Assembly: GCA_025054905.1 (NCBI GenBank)
Contig: JANWZF010000251.1
Span: forward strand, 1-6,658
Reading direction: 5' to 3'
Length of the DNA: 6,658 nt
Origin: Tepidimonas sp.
GTDB lineage: Bacteria; Pseudomonadota; Gammaproteobacteria; Burkholderiales; Burkholderiaceae_C
The position numbers and the translations under genes are program-made. Every line of letters begins with the position of its first letter. Positions within the stretch are counted from its first letter, which is position 1. The notes beneath the pieces are model-generated. The model was not told the origin of the DNA. It saw only the letters and a list, made by a program, of their open reading frames with translations, and did not search any database. Below are positions 1 through 6,260 of this stretch, piece after piece.

Positions 1-1
1 G

Positions 2-274
2 GCGCTGGAGCAGACCAGCGAGCGCATGCTGCAGGCTGCGGAAGCTGACGACTGGGATCGTGTCGTCGAGCTGGAAGGGGCTTGCGCGGTGCTGATCGAG
101 CGCCTGCGCGAAATCGGCGAGCGCGTGCAGCTGAGCCCGGCTCAGCGGGCCGAAAAACACCGCATCATGCTGTCGATCCTGCGCCACGACGCCCAGATCC
201 GGGCGCTGGCCGAGCCGTGGCTGGATGCCTGGGAGGCCACACCGCCCGGCAGCCGCTCGACGCTGCTGCACTGA
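2..274 (+). CDS. fliT: Flagellar export chaperone FliT, 3' part (5' end outside window)
   Basis: The reading frame is open from the first complete codon to the TGA at 272-274, giving 90 visible residues of a small helical protein. FliT is the cytoplasmic chaperone of the filament cap protein FliD; in Salmonella it also binds FliI and FliJ and antagonises FlhDC. The visible part has the family's character: an early helix (ERMLQAAEADDWDRVVELE), a helix with CAVLIERL, and a C-terminal helix with ILRHDAQIRALAEPWL, which resembles the FliD-binding end of FliT proteins. An ATG at 26 could start an 82-residue protein. However, the residues before it fit the first FliT helix and the family is usually about 100-120 residues, so I read the gene as truncated by the window edge. 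It is probably the end of a fliD-fliS-fliT unit lying upstream. The assignment rests on pattern and context, because FliT sequences diverge strongly. Confidence 0.78.
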   Translation, partial: ALEQTSERMLQAAEADDWDRVVELEGACAVLIERLREIGERVQLSPAQRAEKHRIMLSILRHDAQIRALAEPWLDAWEATPPGSRSTLLH

Positions 275-297
275 GGGCGACCCCATCGGATGCGGGC

Positions 298-669
298 TTA
301 CACCTGCATGTTCATCACGTCGGTGTAGGCCTGCATCATGCGGTTGCGCACATGCAGCGCGGTCTGAAAACCGATTTGGGCCTTTTGCATGGCTACCATC
401 GTTTCCTCCAGACTGACGCTGCGGTCGCCCATCTGCACCCGGTTTTGCAGTTCGCTGGCGCGGTGCTGGGCGGCACTGACCTCTTGCAATGCCGCACGCA
501 GCGCGGCCCCAAAGCCTGGCTGCGCCGCCGCTGGGGATGCTGATGCCGCCCCGGGCGCAGCGGTGCCTGTGGCGGCCTTGGCGGCCAGGGCTTTCTGAGC
601 GGCGCGCAGTGCGGCGGCCTGCGCTGGGCTGAGTGCAGCGCCGGCGCTGGGCAACAGTCGCAGATCCAT
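298..669 (-). CDS. fliE: Flagellar hook-basal body protein FliE (MS ring-rod adaptor)
   Basis: This 123-residue protein is read on the minus strand from ATG 669-667 to TAA 300-298. FliE is exported early and links the FliF MS ring to the proximal rod. The C-terminal two thirds are typical of the family: FGAALRAALQEVSAAQ (53-68), then ELQNRVQMGDRSVSLEETM (73-91), then MQKAQIGFQTALHVRNRMM (94-112) and a closing YTDVMNMQV. The start is set by a clear Shine-Dalgarno CGGAGG five bases before the ATG. An in-frame ATG at 720 would add 17 residues but lacks such a site, and the frame extends further upstream to 969 only as open sequence running into fliF. The protein is somewhat longer than the 104-residue enteric FliE because residues about 14-50 form an Ala-, Pro- and Ser-rich stretch. 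The gene is divergent from fliF and converges on fliT with a 23-base gap, in which I see no convincing terminator. Confidence 0.95.
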   Translation of the reverse strand: MDLRLLPSAGAALSPAQAAALRAAQKALAAKAATGTAAPGAASASPAAAQPGFGAALRAALQEVSAAQHRASELQNRVQMGDRSVSLEETMVAMQKAQIGFQTALHVRNRMMQAYTDVMNMQV

Positions 670-674
670 GGCGG

Positions 675-680
675 CCTCCG
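675..680 (-). promoter_or_regulatory. Ribosome binding site of fliE
   Basis: Read on the minus strand this is CGGAGG, five bases before the ATG at 669-667. It is the best Shine-Dalgarno match near either candidate start and decides for the 123-residue FliE over a longer form starting at 720. Confidence 0.8.
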
Positions 681-825
681 GTACGGATGGTTGAAACGAT
701 CCCTGGGCCGCGCCGGCCATCACCACGCAGCCGGCACAGCGGTTCGCACTGTAGCGCCACCCACCCGGCCAACATAAGGGCAAACAAACGGGGAGCCGCC
801 GCCCTGTTCGGGCTTTAGGCCACGG

Positions 826-836
826 GCCCACTGGGC
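826..836. repeat. Perfect 11-base palindrome GCCCACTGGGC before fliF
   Basis: GCCCA, a central C, and TGGGC form a perfect inverted repeat ending five bases before the fliF ATG at 842. In RNA it could fold only as a small 4-bp stem with a 3-base loop, covering the place where a Shine-Dalgarno would sit. It may be chance in such GC-rich sequence. Confidence 0.4.
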
Positions 837-841
837 GAATA

Positions 842-2599
842 ATGGCGCCCATGGCAACCACCACCCCTGCCCTGACCGAGATGGACACCCTGCCCGCCGA
901 AGCGGGCCCGGCGGCCAGCCCGACTTCGCCGCTGGTGGCTGGCTGGCAACGGCTGCCCACGCCGCGCAAGGCGTTGCTGGTGGCCGGCGCCCTGGCCGTG
1001 GTGGCGCTACTGGCCGCCGCGTTTTATACGCTCAACCGGCCCGATTACCGCGTGCTGTACGCCAATCTGTCGGACAAGGATGGCGGGGCAATTCTGGCCC
1101 AGCTGTCGCAAATGAACGTCCCCTACAAACACGCCGAAGGCGGCCGGGCGATTCTGGTGCCGGCCGACCGCGTCAACGACGTGCGCATGAAGCTGGCCAG
1201 CCAGGGCCTGCCCAAGGGGACGGTCACGGGCTTTGAGCTGATGGATCAAACCAAGTTGGGGATGACGCAGTTCCAGGAGCGCGTCAACTTCCAGCGCAGT
1301 CTGGAAGGAGAGCTGACGCGCACCATCCTGTCGCTGAGCTCGGTGGCCGACGCGCGCGTGCACCTGGCACTGCCCCAGCAAAACGGGTTTTTCCGTGAGC
1401 AGCAAAAGCCCTCGGCCAGCGTGGTGCTGACGCTGCACCCTGGTCGCAGCCTGGACCGCGCGCAGGTGGCCGGCATCGTGCATCTGGTGGCCAGTTCGGT
1501 GCCCGAGCTCGACCCCAAGGCCGTCAGCGTGATCGATCAGAACGGCACCCTGCTGTCGCAGCGTCCCGATGGCGAGCTGGGGGCCGATGCGCGCCAACTG
1601 GAGTACGTGCGTACGCTGGAGCGCACGTACCAGCAGCGCATCCTGGATCTGCTGGAGCCGGTGGTGGGACGCGACAACGTGCGCGCCACGGTGACGGCCG
1701 ATGTCGACTTTTCGCTCACCGAATCGACCACCGAGCAACACCGCCCCAACCAGGGCAATGAACCGGCGGCAGTGCGCAGCTCGCAGACCATCGAGGAAAA
1801 CGCCCCGGGCGCCACCGGGCCTGCCGGCGTGCCGGGAGCGGCCACCAACGTCGCGCCCGGCGCCACCACCGCCCCCATCAACGGGCCGGGCGCGCCGGTC
1901 GGGGTCGTCGGCCAGGGCGCCAACGCCACCGGGGACGGACGCAGCCGGCGCGAGCAGGTGATCAACTACGAGGTCGACAAGACCGTCTCGGTCACGCGCA
2001 ATGCCGCCGGCACGGTGCGTCGCTTGAGCGCGGCCGTGGTGATCAACCACACCACCGTCACCGACAAAAAAGGGGGCACCAGCACCGCCCCGCTGCCGGC
2101 CGAACAGCTGCAGCAGATCCAGGCCCTGGTGCGCGAGGCCATTGGCTTCAATGGCGAGCGCGGCGATTCGGTCAACGTCGTCAATGCGCCGTTCAACCAG
2201 CCCAAGGTCGAGCCAGCCCAGGTGCCGTGGCATCGCGACCCCGTGGTGCTGGACACCGCGCGCAGCCTGGCGGCCCCCCTCGGGCTGCTGCTGGTGGCGC
2301 TGCTGGCCTGGCTGCTGATGGTGCGCCCGGCATTGAAGATGATGCAGCCGCCGCCGGCCGCCGCAGAAGGTGCCGCCGAGGCCGGCGCCGCGGCCGGCGC
2401 CCTACCGGCCCCTGGCAGCCAGCTTGAGGCGCTGGTGGCCGAAGAAGTGGAGCGCCCCGGATTGCCGCAACCGGTGCACAATGAGCCCACCCCCGAAGAG
2501 CGCCAACTGGAGGACGCGCGCCGGCTGGCGAAGGAAAATCCGGTGGCGGTGGCCAACATCATCAAGGGCTGGATCAGCGGCGAGGGGGTGCCGGCCTGA
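842..2599 (+). CDS. fliF: Flagellar MS-ring protein FliF
   Basis: This 585-residue protein forms the membrane-supramembrane ring, the inner-membrane base of the flagellum, which houses the export gate and carries FliG. It has a cytoplasmic N-terminus, a first membrane helix at about 44-63 (ALLVAGALAVVALLAAA), and the YscJ/FliF ring-building region at about 65-240, including ALPQQNGFFREQQKPSASVV. The FliF C-terminal periplasmic domain follows at about 255-455, with VNYEVDKT-like and AVVIN segments. A second membrane helix lies at about 475-494, and a cytoplasmic tail at 550-585 (RQLEDARRLAKENPVAVANI) is the known FliG-binding region. Residues about 319-363 are a Gly/Ala/Pro-rich insertion in the beta-collar loop. 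Length is slightly above the enteric 552-560. The start is uncertain: ATG 842 has only a poor GGGCGA at 833-838, and in-frame ATGs at 851 and 881 are alternatives, the latter leaving 30 residues before the first membrane helix. It is the first gene of the operon. Confidence 0.97.
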   Translation: MAPMATTTPALTEMDTLPAEAGPAASPTSPLVAGWQRLPTPRKALLVAGALAVVALLAAAFYTLNRPDYRVLYANLSDKDGGAILAQLSQMNVPYKHAEGGRAILVPADRVNDVRMKLASQGLPKGTVTGFELMDQTKLGMTQFQERVNFQRSLEGELTRTILSLSSVADARVHLALPQQNGFFREQQKPSASVVLTLHPGRSLDRAQVAGIVHLVASSVPELDPKAVSVIDQNGTLLSQRPDGELGADARQLEYVRTLERTYQQRILDLLEPVVGRDNVRATVTADVDFSLTESTTEQHRPNQGNEPAAVRSSQTIEENAPGATGPAGVPGAATNVAPGATTAPINGPGAPVGVVGQGANATGDGRSRREQVINYEVDKTVSVTRNAAGTVRRLSAAVVINHTTVTDKKGGTSTAPLPAEQLQQIQALVREAIGFNGERGDSVNVVNAPFNQPKVEPAQVPWHRDPVVLDTARSLAAPLGLLLVALLAWLLMVRPALKMMQPPPAAAEGAAEAGAAAGALPAPGSQLEALVAEEVERPGLPQPVHNEPTPEERQLEDARRLAKENPVAVANIIKGWISGEGVPA

Positions 2600-2629
2600 C
2601 CGGCCCACCACGACGACGGGTGAGCACCG

Positions 2630-3631
2630 ATGGCGGACAGCGACGACGGACTGCAGGACGCGGCCATCTTCCTCATGTCGCTGGGCGAAGAGGAAGCGGC
2701 CGAGGTGTTCAAGCACTTCTCGCCCAAGGAAGTGCAGCGCCTGGGCGAGACGATCGCGCGCATGCGCGTGGTACCCAAAGAAAAAGTTAACGCCGTCATC
2801 GACCGCTTCATCCGCGAAGCCCAGTCGCAAAGCCTGCTGGTGTCCGACACCGACAACTACGTGCGCTCGGTGCTCAAACGGGCCCTCGGTGAGGACAAGG
2901 CTGCGCTGCTGATCGACCGCATCCTGCAGGGCGGCGACGTCTCCGGCATCGAGAGCCTGAAGTGGATGGATCCGCTGTCGGTGGCCGAACTGCTGCGCAA
3001 CGAGCACCCGCAGATCCTGGCCGCCATCCTGGTGCACCTGGACCAGGATCACGCTGCCAACATCCTGAAGCATTTCACCGAGCGCACGCGCAACGAAGTC
3101 ATGCTGCGCATCGCCACGCTGGAGGGCATCCAGCCCACGGCGCTGAAGGACCTGAACGAGGCGCTGTACCAGGTGCTGGCCGGCGGCGACAAGATCCGCA
3201 AGAGCTCGCTGGGTGGGGTCAAGACCGCCGCTGAAATCATCAACCTGCTGGGCGCCAGCCTGGAGGCCAGCGTGATCGACGCCATCCGCGAGCAGGACCC
3301 GGATCTGGCGCAGAAGATCATGGACAAGATGTTCACGTTCGAGGACCTGCTGAAGCTGGACAACAAGTCGCTGCAGATGGTGCTCAAGGAGGTGTCGTCG
3401 GATCAGCTGGTGGTGGCGCTCAAGGGCGCCTCACAGGAGCTGCGCGACAAGATCCTGTCCAACATGTCCAGCCGCGCGGCCGAAGCGCTCAAGGAGGACC
3501 TGGAGTCGCGCGGCCCGGTGCGTCTGTCCGAGGTGGAAGCCCAGCAGAAGGAAATCCTGAAGGTCGTGCGCCGGCTGGCCGACGAGGGTCAGATCGTGCT
3601 GGGCGGAGGAGGCGACGATGCCTTCGTCTAA
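2630..3631 (+). CDS. fliG: Flagellar motor switch protein FliG
   Basis: This 333-residue protein is the rotor component that binds the FliF tail, FliM and the stator MotA, generates torque and takes part in direction switching. Length matches E. coli FliG (331) almost exactly. The N-terminal domain (about 1-105) begins DGLQDAAIFLMSLGEEEAAE. The middle domain carries the conserved EHPQ motif at 125-128, which binds FliM. The C-terminal domain (about 195-333) contains the torque helix. By alignment with E. coli, the charged residues K264, R281, D288, D289 and R297 correspond to K265, R282, E289, D290 and R298 here, so all charges are kept, with one Asp-to-Glu exchange. A GGGTGA site at 2618-2623 lies six bases before the ATG. 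The gene follows fliF after 30 bases, and its 3' end overlaps fliH by 14 bases. Charge conservation suggests a functional motor. Confidence 0.98.
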   Translation: MADSDDGLQDAAIFLMSLGEEEAAEVFKHFSPKEVQRLGETIARMRVVPKEKVNAVIDRFIREAQSQSLLVSDTDNYVRSVLKRALGEDKAALLIDRILQGGDVSGIESLKWMDPLSVAELLRNEHPQILAAILVHLDQDHAANILKHFTERTRNEVMLRIATLEGIQPTALKDLNEALYQVLAGGDKIRKSSLGGVKTAAEIINLLGASLEASVIDAIREQDPDLAQKIMDKMFTFEDLLKLDNKSLQMVLKEVSSDQLVVALKGASQELRDKILSNMSSRAAEALKEDLESRGPVRLSEVEAQQKEILKVVRRLADEGQIVLGGGGDDAFV

Positions 3632-4349
3632 CCGCGGGGGGCATCCCTACCAGCGCTTCATCCCGCGCGAAGAGGTGCAGGCGGTGCAGGCCTGGACCTT
3701 CGCGCCGGTGGATGAGGCCACGCTGGCCGCCCAGCGCGCGCAGGAAGAAGCCAGGCTGCGCGCCGCGGTGGCCGCCAGCGAGCAGCAGTTGCGCGAGGCG
3801 CACGCACGCGGCTTCAGCGAAGGCTTCGAGCAGGGCCGCCAGACCGGTGCGCAAGAGATGCGCGAGGCGCTGGAAGGCCAGCTGCGGCAGCAGGCCGCCG
3901 AGCAGGCCCAGCGGCTGGCCAGCCTGCTGGCCGGTGCCGAAGCCGAATTGGAAGCGCTGCGCCAGCGGCTGGCCGACGAGCTGCTGGCGCTGGCCTGCGA
4001 TCTGGCGCGACAGGTGGTGCGGCGTGAGCTGATGCAGCCGCTGCCCGCGGTGCGCGCCGCTGCCGAAGAAGCGCTGGCCACGCTGACCGAGGACGCTCAG
4101 CCGGCCACGCTGCGCCTGCACCCGGACGATTGGGCACTCCTGCAACCCGAACTGGACACGATGTTGCAGGGCCGGCGCGTGCAGGTGGTGGCCGATGCGC
4201 GGCTGACCCCCGGGGGCTGCGTGCTGGAGTCGCCGCTCGGGGTGACCGACGCCACGCTGCCGCGGCGCTGGGCACGCGCACTGGCCACACTGGGGTGCGA
4301 GCAACCCTGGACCGACCCCTCTGAACAGGAGTCTGCGGATGGCCGCTGA
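3618..4349 (+). CDS. fliH: Flagellar assembly protein FliH (regulator of the export ATPase)
   Basis: This 243-residue protein is the stator-like partner that binds the FliI N-terminus, restrains its ATPase activity and anchors FliH-FliI to the C ring through FliN. The N-terminal segment carries an aromatic anchor (W26 in QAWTFAP) of the kind used for FliN binding. Residues about 35-60 and 80-125 are predicted charged, Ala/Gln-rich helices. Between them lies a run of glycines at 65, 69, 73 and 77, that is, three consecutive GxxxG repeats, a known FliH hallmark. The C-terminal globular part (about 125-227) has LALACDLARQVVRREL, LRLHPDDW and GGCVLESPLGVTDATL, typical of the FliH/HrpE family. The start at 3618 is set by GGAGGA at 3605-3610, seven bases upstream, inside the end of fliG. 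The gene overlaps fliG by 14 bases and fliI by 11, so translation is probably coupled. Confidence 0.95.
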   Translation: MPSSNRGGHPYQRFIPREEVQAVQAWTFAPVDEATLAAQRAQEEARLRAAVAASEQQLREAHARGFSEGFEQGRQTGAQEMREALEGQLRQQAAEQAQRLASLLAGAEAELEALRQRLADELLALACDLARQVVRRELMQPLPAVRAAAEEALATLTEDAQPATLRLHPDDWALLQPELDTMLQGRRVQVVADARLTPGGCVLESPLGVTDATLPRRWARALATLGCEQPWTDPSEQESADGR

Positions 4350-5793
4350 TCCGATCGACCTCAGCCGCTGGCAGCGGTTTTTGCAGGCGGCACGCACGCT
4401 GGCCCAGCGCCCCGTCCCCCTGGATCGGGGCGGTCGCCTGACGCGCATGGCCGGCCTGGTGCTGGAAGCGCGCGGCCTGGACGTCCCCGTGGGCAGCCAG
4501 TGTGTCATCACCCCTCACCCTGACCCGCTGGAAGTCAGCGAGGCCCCACCGGTGCTGGCCGAGGTGGTGGGTTTTACTGGTGACCGCGCTTTTCTGATGC
4601 CCGCCAGCCACACCGGCGGCCTGGCCCCGGGGGCGATCGTGCGCCCCCTGCCACCCTACCGTCCCCCGCTGCGCTGGGGTCACGAGATGCTGGCGCTGCA
4701 GGCCGCCACCGATGAGCGCGGCGTGCTGCGCCTGCCACTGGGCGCAGGTCTGCTCGGCCGGGTCGTGGACGCCTACGGTCACCCGCTGGATGGCGGTGGC
4801 CCCTTGCACGCCGTCCACGCCGAGCCGATGGAGCGTCCACCGATCAACGCGATGCAGCGCGCGCCGATCCGGCAACCCCTGGACACCGGCGTGCGCGCAA
4901 TCAACGCCCTGCTGACGGTCGGTCGGGGACAACGGCTGGGGCTGTTTGCCGGCTCCGGGGTGGGCAAAAGCGTGCTGCTGGGCATGATGGCGCGCTTTAC
5001 CGCTGCCGACGTGATCGTGGTCGGGCTGATCGGCGAGCGGGGCCGTGAGGTCAAGGAATTCATCGAGGACATCCTGCAGGCCCGCGATCGGTCGCGCGCG
5101 GTGGTGGTGGCCGCCCCGGCCGACGCCCCCCCGTTGGTGCGGCTGCAAGGCGCCCATTACGCCACCGCGATCGCCGAGCACTTCCGCGACCAGGGCCGCC
5201 ACGTGCTGTTGCTGATGGATTCCCTGACGCGCTACGCCATGGCCCAGCGTGAAATCGCCCTGGCCATCGGCGAGCCCCCCGCCACCAAGGGCTACCCGCC
5301 CAGCGCTTTCGCCCGGCTGCCCCAGCTGGTGGAGCGATCCGGCAACGGTCCAGAGGGCGGCGGCTCGATCACGGCCTTCTACACCGTGCTGTCGGAAGGC
5401 GATGACCAGCAAGACCCGATCGCCGACGCCGCGCGCGCCATCCTCGATGGCCACATTGTGCTGTCGCGCGCGCTGGCCGAATCCGGTCTGTACCCGGCCA
5501 TCGACATCGAGGCCTCGGCCTCCCGCGTCATGCACAACGTCGTCACCCCGGACCACTGGGCCCTGGCGCGACGCTTTCGTCAGCTATGGTCGCGTTATCA
5601 GAAAAGCCGCGACCTGATCCAGCTCGGCGCCTACGTGCCCGGCAGCGACCGCGACACCGACCTGGCGATCCAGTTGCACGACGGCATGGTCGCCCTGCTG
5701 CAGCAGGACCTGCACGAAGGCGCATCCTTCGACGCCAGCGTGCAGCGCCTGCGCGCCCTGTTGGGCGACCCCGTCAGCGGAGGTGATGCATGA
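4339..5793 (+). CDS. fliI: Flagellum-specific type III export ATPase FliI
   Basis: This 484-residue protein is the cytoplasmic hexameric ATPase, related to the F1 beta subunit, that promotes entry of flagellar substrates into the export gate. Residues about 1-20 form the FliH-binding helix, and the N-terminal beta-barrel lies at about 30-105. The Walker A loop is GSGVGKS at 205-211 with catalytic K210; GERGREVKE at 232-240 supplies the catalytic glutamate E233; Walker B is HVLLLMDS at 288-295 with D294. These sit exactly 22 positions beyond Salmonella K188, E211 and D272, consistent with a slightly longer N-terminus. Further family signatures are PPSAFARLPQLVERSG (320-335), DPIADAARAILDGHIVLSR (359-377) and PAIDIEASASRVM (386-398). 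AGGAG at 4327-4331 lies seven bases before the ATG. The gene overlaps fliH by 11 bases and fliJ by 4. Flagellar context rules out a virulence-type (SctN) or F1 ATPase. Confidence 0.98.
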   Translation: MAADPIDLSRWQRFLQAARTLAQRPVPLDRGGRLTRMAGLVLEARGLDVPVGSQCVITPHPDPLEVSEAPPVLAEVVGFTGDRAFLMPASHTGGLAPGAIVRPLPPYRPPLRWGHEMLALQAATDERGVLRLPLGAGLLGRVVDAYGHPLDGGGPLHAVHAEPMERPPINAMQRAPIRQPLDTGVRAINALLTVGRGQRLGLFAGSGVGKSVLLGMMARFTAADVIVVGLIGERGREVKEFIEDILQARDRSRAVVVAAPADAPPLVRLQGAHYATAIAEHFRDQGRHVLLLMDSLTRYAMAQREIALAIGEPPATKGYPPSAFARLPQLVERSGNGPEGGGSITAFYTVLSEGDDQQDPIADAARAILDGHIVLSRALAESGLYPAIDIEASASRVMHNVVTPDHWALARRFRQLWSRYQKSRDLIQLGAYVPGSDRDTDLAIQLHDGMVALLQQDLHEGASFDASVQRLRALLGDPVSGGDA

Positions 5794-6260
5794 AACGCCC
5801 GGCTGACCTGAGCGTGCTGCTGCAGCTGCGCCAGCGCCAGCGTGACGAAGCGCTGACCGCGCTGGCCCAAGCGCGGCGCGACCATCAGCTGGCCGAGCAG
5901 CAGCTTGGCCAGCTGCACACCTATGCCGTCGAGGCCGAACAGCGTTGGACCGAACGCGCCCGCCTCGGCGTCAGCCCCACCTTGCTGGCCACCCACCGCC
6001 ACTTCATGGCGCGGCTTGAGCAAGCCACCCAACTGCAACAGCAAACGCTGCAGCAACTGGCCGAGCGCATCACCCAGTGCGAAGCGCAGTTGCTGCAAGC
6101 CGAGCGCGCCTTGGCCACCCTGCGGCGACTGCAACAGCGCCGGGCCCAGCAATGGCAGCAGCACCTGCAGCGGCAGGAACAGAAGGCCAACGACGAAATG
6201 GCGCTGCAGCAGCACCGCCGCCGTGCTCCCCCCCTTCCCTCAACCGGAGGACACCCATGA
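5790..6260 (+). CDS. fliJ: Flagellar export protein FliJ
   Basis: This 156-residue protein is the coiled-coil stalk of the flagellar export ATPase: it sits in the FliI ring, resembles the F1 gamma subunit, and contacts the export gate protein FlhA. Two long amphipathic helices are apparent (about 8-55 and 68-142), separated by a short turn near GVSPT. The C-terminal EQKANDEMALQQHRR matches the conserved end of the family. The protein is unusually rich in glutamine, about 30 of 156 residues. The ATG overlaps the fliI stop as ATGA, with GGAGGT at 5779-5784 five bases upstream, so the start is secure. The last codons include a run of seven Cs (6228-6234), and the stop overlaps the fliK start. 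FliJ proteins diverge in sequence, so position between fliI and fliK adds much to the call. Confidence 0.93.
   Translation: MKRPADLSVLLQLRQRQRDEALTALAQARRDHQLAEQQLGQLHTYAVEAEQRWTERARLGVSPTLLATHRHFMARLEQATQLQQQTLQQLAERITQCEAQLLQAERALATLRRLQQRRAQQWQQHLQRQEQKANDEMALQQHRRRAPPLPSTGGHP
6228..6234 (+). repeat. C7 homopolymer near the 3' end of fliJ
   Basis: Seven consecutive Cs span two Pro codons and the first base of a Leu codon, ten codons before the fliJ stop. A second C7 run lies at 5126-5132 in fliI. Such tracts can slip. The fliJ one is notable because a gain of one base would bring fliJ into frame with fliK. Confidence 0.6.

Larger units (their letters stand above)
670..841. promoter_or_regulatory. 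Divergent fliE/fliF intergenic control region
   Basis: These 172 bases separate the divergent starts of fliE (minus) and fliF (plus), so promoters for both operons are expected here. The only locally A-rich stretch is about 771-790 (around AACATAAGGGCAAACAAACG), which may mark a promoter or an activator site. In related bacteria this class of flagellar genes is activated by FlhDC or by sigma-54 regulators. I could not find a convincing sigma-54 (GG-N10-GC), sigma-28 or sigma-70 promoter: the best sigma-54-like sites have the wrong spacing. An imperfect inverted repeat (ACAG at 736-739, CTGT at 749-752) and a perfect palindrome at 826-836 are the only symmetric elements seen. The regulatory role is inferred from gene orientation. 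Confidence 0.55.

Noticed and set aside
291..310. Possible terminator hairpin over the fliE stop codon
   Set aside because: TGCGGG and CCTGCA pair only as a short stem with a G-U pair and no T-tract follows in either direction.
733..758. Sigma-54 type promoters on both strands of the fliE/fliF gap
   Set aside because: The GG to GC spacing is 11 on the plus and 9 on the minus strand, whereas sigma-54 promoters require 10 almost without exception.
298..969. FliE extended upstream to 223 residues
   Set aside because: The extension overlaps the fliF start on the other strand, is compositionally unlike FliE, and the good ribosome binding site lies before the ATG at 669.
2066..2072. Programmed minus-1 frameshift heptamer in fliF
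   Set aside because: The frame reads C AAA AAA G, which does not give the X XXY YYZ phase, and full-length FliF is already encoded in the zero frame.
1007..2233. 408-residue minus-strand open frame opposite fliF
   Set aside because: A GC-rich shadow: rich in His, Arg, Gly and Gln with no recognisable domain, fully inside an unmistakable fliF.
3814..5556. 580-residue minus-strand open frame opposite fliH and fliI
   Set aside because: It lies antisense to two well-supported genes, has low-complexity Arg/Ala/Gly/His composition, and shows no family signature.
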